From Allodiplogaster sudhausi (taxonomy: Eukaryota > Nematoda > Chromadorea > Rhabditida > Diplogasteridae): DNA of 64,000 nucleotides. Both the position numbers and the translations under genes were made by a program. Below the pieces are notes generated by a model that was not told where the DNA came from, made no database searches, and saw only the letters and a list, made by a program, of their open reading frames with translations. The DNA lies in NCBI GenBank assembly GCA_945643635.1, contig CALZFC010000005.1, forward strand, positions 3,998,501-4,062,500, given 5' to 3'. Shown piece by piece: positions 24,365 through 35,176 of this stretch; within the stretch, counting starts at the first letter, position 1; each line of letters begins with the position of its first letter.

Positions 24365-25542
24365 TCTTGCAACTTGAATATATTCCTTCTCAGAGAAGGT
24401 TGATTGCAAGGGATGAGCGATTCGAGACAGGTGAGAAGAAATGAGCAATGTGCGTTGCGGCTGACTGCCACAATTCTCGCTCTCTCCACCCCTTTAGATC
24501 ACTATTCCTCTCTCTCTCTCTCCCTCTCCCTCTTTCTCTCGCTCTCCCTCTCTCTCTCGCTCTCCCTCTTTCTCTCGCTCTCCCTCTTTCTCTCTGATTT
24601 TATCGATTATGCCAGACTGTACCGGACAGAGTGCGCGACTGGCAGAGAGATAAAGTAAAGAGGAAGTGAGTAGGAGGCTTGGAGAGGATTGGCAGCCACT
24701 GAGATGAGCAGCGTCATGCTGTTTACTTCTCGCTCTCTTTCTCTGCTTTATAAATAACACTCTCCCTCATCCCCTCTCTCTCCTCTCTTAATCACTATGA
24801 ATACCTGAAATCAGGCTCTCCCAGGCTGAAGAATGGGAGATATTTCTGGCTCTGTCATTACTCATCCCTGCACACCTTGACACCCTTCCTTCTCGGTTCC
24901 TTCTCTGACTAAGCGGATCAGAATAGCACTCCTTCCATACATTAGCGCCAACTTCAACTTATCCTTTCCTCTTCCTTTCCTTTATCCCCGTCTTCATTCT
25001 CAGCTTTTCTACAAATTCCAGTCACGTTGCCTAGTTGAATCCATAAATTCTGTAGTCTGTACAGAAGTATGCACATGTCTGTTTGTTCTCTGTGCGCTCG
25101 TTCATAAATACTTAACTGGTTGTCAGCATAAGAATTTTGAAGCGGAGCGGTCCATATAAAGGTTAAAGGACTCAATGAAGACAATTCTAGAATAGAATTC
25201 TCCTTCTGCTCTGCATTCTTTCTCTCAGTGAGTTGTGTTCACTTTCTCCTGCCAGCTGATTCCTTTTTTCTGCAACCCATTTCACTGTTCTCTCAGTTGC
25301 ATTCTACCATAATGAACAGAGAGATGACGAGATCTCACAGAGGGAAGCAAAGTGAGGCTCAGGGAGAGGACTTGGAGAGAGGAAAAAAGAGGGCATCCAT
25401 CACTGCTTCTCTGCATCTCAACCATTTCCATGCTCTCTTCTTCTCCTGTTCAGCTCACAGGCAAGACAACAGTAAGCAAGCTGGTTGTACTTTATGTTTC
25501 TCTCTCTCTCTCTTGTCTCTCGTATTAGCCAAGTGATGCATG

Positions 25543-25586
<44 letters not shown>

Positions 25587-25834
25587 AAGAGAGAGAGAGA
25601 GAAAATGGAAGAAGAAGAGAGAAAAGCCTTCTATGCAGCGCTCACACAAATCCCGTCCCATTGTCTGCCATGGCCCAGTATGTGGTAGGAAGAGAGTGTA
25701 ACCTCCTCCGTGCCTCCGGTGCCTCCTGAGACATAGTTGCCAGACTGCCTGGATTGGGTGCGGACAGCAGTGCGAGGCTGGATGGTGGAGCGGTAGGCGA
25801 TGCTACTCTCGTAGTCAGAGGACTCCTTCGACAT
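18892..25834 (-). CDS. Cytoplasmic intermediate filament protein (protostome type, lamin-tail domain)
   Basis: A coiled-coil cytoskeletal protein. I place 15 exons (plus-strand coordinates): 25703-25834, 24227-24278, 23957-24081, 23639-23764, 22235-22356, 21318-21423, 21046-21127, 20863-20943, 20473-20644, 20186-20353, 19876-20055, 19554-19647, 19358-19463, 19197-19304 and 18892-19057, about 605 codons in all. The head starts MSKESSDYESSIAYRS. The rod begins LNDRLGNYIDRVKKLEEQ with a WGKDT motif, continues through KYAESLSTARKDID, DFQNQVQTLMED and REEVRMRDNIGDLRGKL, and ends with DAEIAIYRTMLEGEE. A lamin-tail domain follows (AECDPNGKFITLEN, GEHKLKRRLDNRREI, DSLVFDGENTLG) ending THTQKTIQTGQ. 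At least seven exon positions need a one-base frame change to give this reading, and the intron after exon 10 starts with GC. Exon 2 contains an in-frame ATG (MATTVSG) that could serve as an alternative start. Confidence 0.9.
19670..19870 (+). repeat. CT-rich block in an intermediate filament intron (antisense pyrimidine)
   Basis: Imperfect CT repeats on the plus strand, hence GA on the sense strand of the minus-strand filament gene. Similar antisense CT blocks lie at 21195-21300, 21660-21780, 21893-21945, 24335-24363 and 24505-24595, mixed with normal sense-oriented ones at 19070-19145, 19468-19500, 20420-20460 and 23150-23190. This gene is the main exception to the strand rule seen elsewhere in the window. 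Confidence 0.85.
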
Positions 25835-28247
25835 CCTTGATGAGTCTGAGAGAGATCTTTCAGTCAAAAGGAAGGAATCAAGCATACGCGACAGGTACAT
25901 CATGTATGTAAATAACTCAAATATCAAACACGGGATAGTAATTTCAGCACTCCATACACCCGAGTAGGAGAAAAGCTGAAAGGCCTGAAGGAAGGAAGGA
26001 TCCTCTTGCCCGAGGCGACCAGGTCGAATCAACAATAACGAGAAGGACGTTGCGTGTATCGTTGTGCAACTTGAGCACTTCAATACTTTCCATTCAGACA
26101 GTCGAACTCTTTCTCTTTCTCTCTCGCTCTCTCGCAATCTCTCCCTCCCTCTCTCACCCTCACTCTCTCTCAATCTCTCTCGCCTTCTCACTCTCTTGCA
26201 ATCAGTCTTTCCTCGCGTCCTCACTTTCGCATTCCCACTTCCCCTCTCTTTTCTCACCGAATCCTCTCCGATGCGCAAGCCTCTGATCCTCTCTTTTGTG
26301 GGAAATCGATCGAAAAATTTCGAGTAATGCGGCTGGCGGCAATAGCAAGTGATGGAGGAGGACCCAGAGAAAGAGCGAGAGAGAAGCAGGAGAAGGTAAA
26401 GAAAGAGAGTAAGAGACATGGAGTGAGTGGGAGAGTGAGCAAGAGAGAGACAGGGTGAAAGGCAGAAGTGATGGTTTGACACTGCACTCGCTGATAACAT
26501 CTCCTACCCTCATTCACACTACAACAGAATGACTAAGTCAGCCCGCCCCTTTTCCACCCGTGACTTCTTGGGAAGTTTCAGAGTACAGAGACAATCTAAC
26601 CGACAATTTTATTGACAATATCAGCTATTATCTTAGTATTTTACCCTTCATAGTCAGCAAATAAATTTTTGGAAAATGGAACATACTAGACATGCATTTT
26701 TCCACCCTTTCACCATTAACTAGTCTGGAAAAGAGAAGAAGATGAAGAGAGAGAGAGAGAGAGAGAGAACACAGAGAGATAGAGAGAGAGGAGAGGAGTG
26801 CTCATGAGATCCTTTGCTGCTATCTGGTATGATATGAATATTGAAGAGGATTAGAAAGAGAATCAATCAATCGAGGTCCAGCTTGACAGTTCATCCAATC
26901 ACTATGGGCATATGCAAGACGGCCTTGATAATCTCGAGAAGAGAGAAAGAGAGAGAGAGAGAGAGGGGAGAGAGAGAGAGACAGGCAGAGAGCGAAGAGA
27001 CGGAGGGAGAGAGGGAGGGAGAGAGAGTGAGGGAAAGAGGTAGGAGGAGAGGGAGAGAGGGAGAGGGAAAGAGGGAGGGAGAGGAAGAGATAAAGGGAGA
27101 AGAGGAAACAATGAAAAAATAGGAGAGTTAGACAAACCATTCACGAGAGATAAATACAGACTGTGAAGAGGCGGATCCACCGCATCGGAACGGATGAAAA
27201 GGATTTGAGAAAGCGGATGAACGGCGAGAAAATCAGAGAGGAAGAAGAGGAAAACAGGAATGGAATAGATGGGAGAGCATGTATGGAACAAGGGAAAGAG
27301 TGAGAGAAATAGAAGAGAGAGAGAGAAAGAGAGACAGAGAAAGAAAGAGAGACAGAGAACGAAAAGAGAGAGAGGGAGAGGGAGAGAGACAAGAGAGAGA
27401 GAGAGAGCAGTCAGAGAGGCCGGTGCAGAAACTGTTCGGAGACTGTCCCGAGATGACCCATTCCGACCCATTCTCTCTCCTTTTTCCGTCGTGTCCTTGA
27501 TAAGAGACGAATCAGGCGTTTTCTTGATGTGAAATTGGCCGCATTCCGCCAGCTTTCTCAGTAGAAAAATGAATGGATGAGAGAGACAGGAAAAAAAGAA
27601 GATGAAAGAACTAGCAGAGAGAATAGGCCTCTATGGTGGAAGATCTTCACCCTCTTTTCATGCATTTCATTATAAGAGAGAGCTGGAATTAGGGATTGCA
27701 GAGTGAAAGATTACTTCCAACAGACGTAAAGAAGAAGATTCTCTGTCTCGCGGATTCTTCTACAGAACGCTAAGAAACGTAAGCAAATTCGCGTTAAAAA
27801 TGAAGAGTTACTAGCGCTGTATTCGGTGCAACCTTGAACCGAAGATGGGAAGAGTCAGCCATTCCCGCCCGACATTCATTTATGTCTCCTTATCAATAGG
27901 AGATCCGAAGCGGGGAAAGATTGGAAACAATTCCATGAAACAGAGAAAGAGAAATCCGAGTTACATTTACAAGTATGAAAGATGCAAATGAGACAGTAGG
28001 AGACGAGGAGGAGGAATAGAAGGGGAAAGAGTTGAAGCAGCTTTGACCGGTTTCCACTGCGGAGTCAAGGAGGGCGAATGAGTCCAAGGAATGTTGGAGG
28101 AGGGGATGAAAAGGAGAGAGAGAGGGAAGTGCAAGCAAAGAGATGACGACGACAGTAGTTGGGTAAGGCTGGATTATAGGTGGCAGGGGTTGGAGAGACG
28201 GTTTGGCAGGTACAGTCAACTGAGTGGGAGGGTGGTAGACTCTGTTG

Positions 28248-28290
<43 letters not shown>

Positions 28291-29790
28291 CTCTCTCTCT
28301 CCCTCTTTCTGGCGAGGGAGCTACATCTTCCCTTATTCCTCGTCCAGACGAGCTCCTCACTGAGACGACGACTCGGGCTTCCTTCTCCTTCTTCTACATC
28401 CCCTTCTCCTTCACACTGCCACGCCCCTAACTCGTCCTCCGCTCACTCTCTCATTATTCCATCGCTCCTTTCTCCCTCTCCCTTCCTCCCTCTGTCTCTC
28501 TCATTGCTCGCGCTCTCTCTCTCTCCTATTGCTCGCTCTCTCCTCTCTCCCTCTCTTTCTCTCTCATTACTCGCTCTCTCCTCTATCCCTCTCTCTCCAC
28601 TTCTCCATCTCTCACTCACAGATTGTCCACGCGTCCGTGTTTGAGTCAGCAAGCCATGAATGCGGGGAAAATGGGAGGATCCTCCTTTCGCTCTCTCGGT
28701 CTCTCCGACCAACACAATCTTTCCTGCCTAATTTCCCCACCCAACACCAACAAGTACAGTTTTCGCGAAAGGAGTCCTCTACCGCTCATCAAAATGCAAT
28801 GAGGTTCAAAGCCCTGTTTTCTCCCTACTTCTAACTCAAGCTCTCACTCCGTTGTCTCTGCCTCTGTTTCTCACTCCGTCTCTGACTGTTTCTTCATCTC
28901 TAGCTCTCTCCCTCTCTCTCCCTCTCTCCCTCACTCCCGCCCTCTCTTCATCTTTACCTCTCTCTCTCCATCCCTCTCTTCCTCACTCCCTCCCTCTCTT
29001 CATGTCTACCTCTCTCCCTCTCTCCATCCCTCTCTTCCGACTCTTTTTTGGCATTGTGTCAACGATTCCTGTGCATGAATTGTTTAGATAAGCGATCAAC
29101 TCTGCAATTTCAAAGGCGAGGCGAAACGGGTAAAAATGCAACAAAAAAGATGATAGCTGACGGCATTGAAGCAAAAGGACTTGGAGCTTCGTTCAGGCCC
29201 ACTTGGCATCTCTACTTTTATCTTCTAAAAGATTCTTATCAGCCCTCTTTATTCCATTGACATTCCCCCTCTCTGACTCTCCTTCTCTTTCCATCTGTCT
29301 CATTGTTTCACTTCCACCCACCTAAATGTGGCATTCCGCTGGGGTGCCTATCAACATGTTTTGGTGGGTAGTGGTATTATCACATTCCTGATAATTTCTT
29401 CTCCCTTCTCCAGATGAATACATTTCCCCTTCTCTTCTAGAAATAAATAATAAAAAAATGCTCTTGCTCATGCTCAAGTCTTTTCAACGGAGAAAGCAAT
29501 CACAACCGGAATAATGACAAAGGCAAGGCCATTATTGACACGGGAATTTCACTAGTATGGTGGATTCAGTGGAATATTATGATTTCATTAGGGGAATGAA
29601 GGAGTGAGAACGAAGAAGTTTTAGATACAGAATAACAAACAATGGTGAGAGAATCAGAGAGTGAGAGAGAGAGAGAGTAAGAGAGAGAGAGAGAGAGACA
29701 CAGAGAGAGAGGTAAATGGTAAGACGGAGCGAATGAGAGAGGATAAGAAAGAGGGAGTGAGAGGGAGAGGAGAGGGAGAGAGGGAACGAG
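25835..29790. other. Gene-poor region upstream of the intermediate filament gene
   Basis: Dominated by alternating purine-rich (26740-27110, 27290-27420) and pyrimidine-rich (28250-28310, 28490-28620, 28880-29040) simple sequence. Open frames here are Ser/Leu or Arg/Glu repeat translations. The 5' UTR and promoter of the filament gene must start in the first part. A short AT-rich segment (26560-26700) and a segment near 29330-29520 are not repetitive but carry no sustained frame. I see no gene. Confidence 0.4.
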
Positions 29791-29799
29791 TGTGTGTGC

Positions 29800-30036
29800 A
29801 CACAAAACGGAATGTTCGTAACATTCACTTCTCGGCTTGAATGTTTTTTTGGATGTTCGTCTGAGCAGAACATTCCAAGCGACCCAACCCGAACATTCCC
29901 CCCCGCAGGGCATCTGGCGCCGAATGTTACGCTCCCCTCGGGCGGAATGTTACGAACATTGCGCGGTCGTCGACGCAATGCTCGGGTCAGCTGAACATTC
30001 CGCCCTCGAGGCCAATGTTCGTAACATTCCGCCCCC
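29800..30036. repeat. Palindrome-rich GAATGTTC/GAACATTC element, copy A
   Basis: About 230 bases contain at least ten copies or half-copies of AATGTT/AACATT, most as short inverted pairs. Exact GAANNTTC palindromes lie at 29810-29817, 29868-29875, 29891-29898 and 29993-30000. The left edge (CACACAAAACGGAATGTTCG, about 29800-29818) recurs in reverse complement at the right edge of copy B near 32337-32356. The element is G+C-rich and unlike the surrounding CT/GA repeats. It may be a dispersed repeat family or a cluster of protein-binding sites. Confidence 0.65.
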
Positions 30037-30089
30037 ACACGCATTCATTGTCTGCCTCTCCTCCTTGAATCTCTCTACTATTTGTATCT

Positions 30090-30400
30090 TCCCGACCTCA
30101 CTTTCTCTCCTCTCTCTCTCTCTCTCTTTTGCTGTCCCCCTCTCTCTCTATCCTTGTCTCCCCCCTCACTCTTTTTTGTTGTCTCTCTCACTCTCTTTTG
30201 CTGTCTCTCTCTCCCTCTCTCACTATATCTTTTTCTGTGTTTTTATATCCCTCTCTCGGTCTACTCTCTCTTTCTCTCTATCTCTCTCTTTCTTTCTCTC
30301 TCACTGCCTTTCTCCCCGTATCTCTCTCATTCCCTCTCTCTCTCTCGCTCTCTCTATCTCTCTCTCCCTCTCTGTATCTATCTCGCGGTCTATTTCTATG
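30090..30400 (+). repeat. CT-rich simple sequence
   Basis: Imperfect (CT)n with interspersed GT and AT steps. The Ser/Leu-rich open frames on the plus strand and Arg/Glu-rich ones on the minus strand are repeat translations. Similar blocks recur at 30880-31000 (followed by a short AT run) and 31500-31610. No gene is seen between 30040 and 31930. Confidence 0.8.
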
Positions 30401-30930
30401 TGTTTCACTCCCTTTGCATTCAAACAACTGCGAATCGATAGCAAAGATCGCTTCGCAGTAATTAGAATAAAGATAATGTTGCTCAAGCTATGTCTACCCT
30501 GAAAAGTGCTTCCCTTTCGTTAATTGGACATTCGCCAACAAAATGTTGTGCCACGTTGTAGAAAAACGAATTATATTGCACAATAAAAAGTACAAAAAGT
30601 AGTTTGCCCTTCCCATATCATCTGGATACTTTCAGTGGCATTCCCATTGCTAGCGCGGGCAGTGTGGTGGTAGTGGGTTGGGTATTTGTAGCTTTTATTT
30701 AATTAATATTAGCTCCTTTTAATCGTTTAAACACCAAAACGACCAAACAATTGTGCAAAAGTCGTTTAACTGGCTATTTTCAGCGATTTTAGAGTTGTGT
30801 TCGAGCTCCCAGGTCTAGAAAGAGAAAGAGAGAGAAAGAGAGTCAGAGAGAGAGGATCTCAATATCTTTCTCTTTCTCTCTTCTTCTCTCTTTCTCTCTC
30901 TCGTTCTCTCTCTCTTTCTCTCTCTCTCGT

Positions 30931-30971
<41 letters not shown>

Positions 30972-31499
30972 TTTCTCTTTCTCTGTGCCTCTCTTTATAT
31001 ATATATATATATAAATATAGTTCTTTCTCGCATTCGCGCTCTATTCATTCTGATAGCTGCGAATCGACAGCGAAGAACAATTTGCAGTTATTAGAATGAA
31101 GAGGAAGCGAAAAAGAGAAAAGGGCGAGAGGGCGAGAGAGAGAGAGAACGGAAGAGGGAGAGGGAGAGTGAAAACGAGAAAGAATAAAAAGCAAAACATT
31201 TGAATCCTATTGAAAATATTCGGTGCGCTGCACTTACAAGTATACGCACAGATCGAGGCACACGGCCAACTCCTGACATCATGAACAGTGTTCACATATT
31301 TGTTCTCAGACCTCGGATGAGGTCCAGTACTACTTTTACACAACATTAAATAGCTCAAAAGAACCGCCTTTTTCTGTAGAATAATTTAGGGTAAAGAGAG
31401 ACGCACCATAAGTCACGTTGAGCAGTAAAACTCGCGAAAAAACCTTTTGGCTCTTACAATTAGCGAAATTGGCACAGCTGGAGATACCGAGTTCGTAGA

Positions 31500-31540
<41 letters not shown>

Positions 31541-31939
31541 ATGTCTGTCTTTCTGTCTGTCTCTCTGTCTGTGTCTGTCTCTCTCTCTCTCTCGCTCTCT
31601 CTCTCTCTCTATCCGCAGCGAGCAAGACAATGGGGGTGCATGCATACTCGCAATGTATGTACAGACAAACAACTTAAACAAAAAACAAAACTAGAGAGAT
31701 GAGAGAGATGAGAGAGATGAATGAAGCAAATTGCTGCGCAAATGTGACATTCACCCCCCCCCCCCCCATCACTAGGTTATCCAATGTCGAGATGTGCATG
31801 GGTGGGTTGGTGGCCTGGTGGTTAACGTGGGGGTGGTGGTTCGGGTCCGGTCAGGAGCAAAATGTCTTTCTCTCTCTCTCTCTCCGTCTACTTCTAGGTT
31901 CAAACAGCGACGACGACTTCCAACATCACACAGGATCAC

Positions 31940-32069
31940 AGGTTAGCTAAATTATCGACTTTTGCGAACTTTATTGATATTTTATTCTATTTCACTGCTA
32001 TTTTGTTCACAGAAGGGCCGAAAACAGTGAAATCTGCTGTTCGCAAAAGTTAGATACTTAGCTAACCTA
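31940..32069. mobile_element. 130-bp hairpin/MITE-like element with about 30-bp terminal inverted repeats
   Basis: The left end AGGTTAGCTAAATTATCGAC continuing TTTTGCGAAC (31940-31969) is matched by the reverse complement of the right end (32040-32069) at about 24 of 30 positions, including AGGTTAGCTAA and ACTTTTGCGAAC. Inner arms also pair partly (TTTCACTG on both sides). No coding capacity. I could not identify a clear target-site duplication, so a non-autonomous DNA transposon is likely but not proven; an RNA hairpin is the alternative. Confidence 0.6.
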
Positions 32070-32189
32070 ATCCGGAGGATGGTGGGCAGCTATGAAAGAG
32101 AGAGAGAGAGAGAACGAGATGAGAGTGAGAGAGAGATCATTTGGGGGGAGGGAGGTTGAAAACGAGGAGCGGTTGCCGTGGCGAAAAGC

Positions 32190-32358
32190 GAGCGGCGAAT
32201 GTTCTTCTGGGCAGAACATTGCAGACGAGCATTGGTGCTCCGCTGAGCAGAGCATCAGAATGTTCTCCCAATCGGAGCATTTATGCTCCGGAGCCGAAAT
32301 CGAGAATTAATGCTCCGCTTGAATGCTCGGCTGAGGCGAACATTCCGTTTTGTGTGTG
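32190..32358. repeat. Palindrome-rich GAATGTTC/GAACATTC element, copy B (inverted relative to copy A)
   Basis: Exact GAANNTTC palindromes are at 32197-32204, 32258-32265 and 32338-32345, mixed with AGCATT/AATGCT variants. The right edge CGAACATTCCGTTTTGTGTG is the reverse complement of the left edge of copy A at about 29800-29818. Both copies abut GA/CT repeats. Confidence 0.65.
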
Positions 32359-32359
32359 A

Positions 32360-33456
32360 GAGAGAGAGAAGTTAAAAGTGCGAAGGTAGTGGTGAGTGGG
32401 CAACTGAGTGAGTAGAGGAAGCTTTTGGTAGTCATGATCCGCTTAGTCTTCTCCTACCATTCCTCGTTGTATGCTCTCCTCTGGGGTCTCAACTCCTTCG
32501 TGATTCTTTCAACATTGTCTCCCGCCACAGTTATTCCGACTTTCCTTTTCTTTTCTCTTCGCTCTGACTATATTTTTCCCCTCACTATCTTCTTTTTCTC
32601 ATGCTTGGTCTTCTCTCAATTGCTCTCCTTATCTCCACTTTCTTCCACCTTCCACCCATCACTATTTTTTTCTGTACGCTTCCTTTTCACTTGAACTCCC
32701 AATCCCAGCTTTAACTCATATTTGCATTGGAATAAGACGGCTTTTCAAGCTTTTTCTGTCGGGAACTTGCCGAAGAGACTGCTGCTATATTTTGCGCTCG
32801 AAGAAAAAAATATCTAAGTTAGGCTGAAAATGGTCAGTCATTGTCTCTTTATATCTTACGTCAAAGAATATACATATGTGCATATGTAATTATTGAAAAT
32901 AAATAAGTAATATAATGCACAGTGGAGAAAGAGCAAGAGTGGGAGGAAAGTTGCGGCTCTGGAAGGGAATGAGATGTGGCAGGCTTGCACAGCAAAGCAT
33001 CTCGCAAAAAAGAGCAAATACTCCAGACAATCCAAGTCGGCAGATTACATAGACAAAGAGGGAAGGAAAGAGGAACAAGAATAATCAGAAAAGGAAATTC
33101 TGGTGGGACAATGATAGGGGGAGAGCTAAGTGATCAAAGAGAGTGAATGGGAAGGGGAGAGAGGAAGAGATGGAGGGAGAAGAGAGGAAGTCGAGTGAGA
33201 TCAGAAGGATTCGAACAATGAGGATGAGAAATAGGTATGTGAAGAGAGGGAGAATAACTATGATTCCTCGAAGGATTCAAGTTTGGGAGGGAGACCATCT
33301 GTCGTGGAATGGAGGAGTCTGGAAGAAGGCCGCTGGCAGAAGTCGAGAGGGCCAGACTGGGCATCAAGGGCAGAGGAAGGGAAGGGAAAGGGAAAGCCAA
33401 AGGGCAAGACTGGACGGTAGAAGATGCTGTAGGGTTGATGCCATGAGCGAGGATAT
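32360..33456. other. No gene recognised
   Basis: Pyrimidine-rich to 32690, then AT-rich to 32920, then purine-rich. Minus-strand open frames at 33134-33709 overlap the proposed DMRT 3' exon and may be its continuation in other frames; otherwise nothing is recognised. Confidence 0.35.
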
Positions 33457-33623
33457 TCAGAGAGGGTGCGAGAGAGGGAGCAGATCGAAGAGAGGGCAGA
33501 GAAGGGGCCCGGCTGGCAGCTGAGGGGGAGAGTGCGAGGAGTGGGGCTGCTCCAGCGGACTCGCCGCGCCCTCTTGACAACCTCCTTCGCTCTTCTCTTC
33601 CGATGACGTGGATTCGTCCTTCT
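33457..33623 (-). CDS. Possible alternative 3' exon of the DMRT gene
   Basis: At the end of the fourth DMRT exon the codons before the stop contain a good splice donor (C|GTTAGT at about 34346). Splicing from there to an acceptor at 33624 (CATCTTGCAG) keeps frame and extends the protein with an acidic Ser-rich stretch, KDESTSSEEKSEGG, that continues the acidic Ser/Glu character of the upstream exon, ending at 33457. In the overlapping frame downstream there is another protein-like stretch (PYSIFYRPVLPFGFPFPFP near 33400), so an indel may split the true exon. If real, the tRNA-Leu gene would lie inside this last intron. Confidence 0.35.
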
Positions 33624-33949
33624 CTGCAAGATGACCTTTGCAACCCACTCATTACACAACATATTAATGGATTTGTCTGTGCAGGCAGATGTACTCGCTT
33701 AACTGCCAATTCAACCCGAAATATTGGAGTGGCTCGGGAAGGCGCTTAGACCCCCCTTCTAAATCTCATCCTGACAAACCTCGTCTTACAATGCCAAATC
33801 ATCATTACAGGATGTTAAAGCTATCTCGCGCTCTCTCTCCCTCTCTAGCTCTCACTATCCCTTTATCTGTCTCTCTCTCCCTCTCTCTCTCTCTCTGTCT
33901 CCCTCCCTCTCTCTCCCCCTCTCTCTCTGTCTCCCTCTCTTTGTTTCCT

Positions 33950-33992
<43 letters not shown>

Positions 33993-34200
33993 TCTCCACA
34001 CATCCAGGTAACAATGAGACTACGCAACCCTCTTGTTCCTAGCTTCTCCCGTTACTCACGATGGTTGCCTAGAAAAACAATGCAACAAATCACTGATAAG
34101 CGGCACGCACAAGCAGCAAAATGCCCTATCAAAGAACGTCTTGTCACAAATATCGATTACCCATTGTTAGGGTAGCAGGACATATTCAGCAAAACTTGCT

Positions 34201-34282
34201 AGCACGAGTGGGGTTCGAACCCACGAAGACTTGCGTCCATTGGAACTTAAGTCCAACGCCTTAACCACTCGGCCATCGTGCT
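34201..34282 (-). tRNA. tRNA-Leu (anticodon UAA)
   Basis: The minus strand folds as a class II tRNA. A 7-bp acceptor stem pairs AGCACGA with TCGTGCT; the D arm carries GGCCGAGTGGTTAAGGC; the anticodon stem TTGGA/TCCAA holds the loop CTTAAGT with anticodon TAA (plus positions 34247-34249); a long variable arm follows; the T arm contains the B box GGGTTCGAACCCC. A T4 tract just downstream (minus strand, about 34192-34195) is a typical RNA polymerase III stop. No intron. It sits 3' of the main DMRT stop and on the same strand. Confidence 0.97.
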
Positions 34283-34341
34283 GCGCATGTTGGACAGTGT
34301 ATTGTGCGCCATAAGTTTAAAGGAGTAAAGGCAGAGAGATA

Positions 34342-34970
34342 CTAACGACTGCTAATAGTCTCGATCTCTTCAAGAGACTCCGAGTGTTGTGCAGCGTCGG
34401 AGGAAGTCCTCAGCAACGACATCAGATCATCTGCTGAATGAGCAACTTCCACAGTAATTCGCTTTTGAGTTGGTCTGATTTTCATTGCATAATAGAAGCC
34501 TCTAATTTGTCTTTTAACGAGTAGGAATGAAACTGACGATTGGACACGCCAAGGAGGATCTGTAGATCTCGAGCTTCCTTTTCTTCTTGACTTTGTTGCC
34601 GCCGGAGCGCGACCTTAACGCTGAGGATGTTGAACAATTCTAACTAATCAAATCTTTTCGTCAGATAGATGTTAAAGTTTTTAATAAAATGGGAAGACGA
34701 GTGAATAAAGACGCCTAGAGAAGTGACCCAATTTGAATTAGGTTTAACAGGACGCAACCTGCGCAGCCATGACTCGTTGTCTCTCCGCAATGAGGTAGCA
34801 CTTCTCACAAGTACAGTCTTTCCAACGGCAGAAACGTTTGTGACCTGCCAACTCTCTGTCATAGATTCTAGAAGTCAGAGAGTCATAATACTGAAGCGGA
34901 GACAGAGGAGAGGAAGTAAGAGAAAGGTACATATAGACATATAGACAGAGAATGACAGATAGACAGACAG

Positions 34971-35014
<44 letters not shown>

Positions 35015-35176
35015 GGAAGGTTTGTGAGAGAGTGAGACAGGGGGGTAGTGTGGAAGAGAACCTTTGAGTGCCGACTGCACTCCGTGATTCCGGCAGCGAG
35101 CACATTTCGGAGTCCGTTGATTCCGTTCCTGACGAAGTCGAAGAATTCTTTCGAGAGCAGTGGAGGGCGAGGACAT
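34342..35176 (-). CDS. DM-domain transcription factor (DMRT family, DMRT3/DMRTA-like)
   Basis: A zinc-module DNA-binding factor of the doublesex/mab-3 family, which acts in sex-specific and neural development. Four exons (35062-35176, 34759-34844, 34519-34613, 34342-34474) give 142 residues ending in TAG. The protein begins [18 protein letters not shown]. The DM domain follows: [15 protein letters not shown], then [19 protein letters not shown], then [20 protein letters not shown], with all CCHC and HCCC zinc ligands present. The continuation [12 protein letters not shown] resembles the NEARELQLLYG segment of DMRT3/DMRTA (Dmrt99B/93B) proteins rather than DMRT1. The C-terminal part is acidic ([11 protein letters not shown]). 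No DMA domain is visible, so the protein is short for this subgroup unless the 33457-33623 exon is used. The intron 34845-35061 carries a sense-strand CT repeat. Confidence 0.93.
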
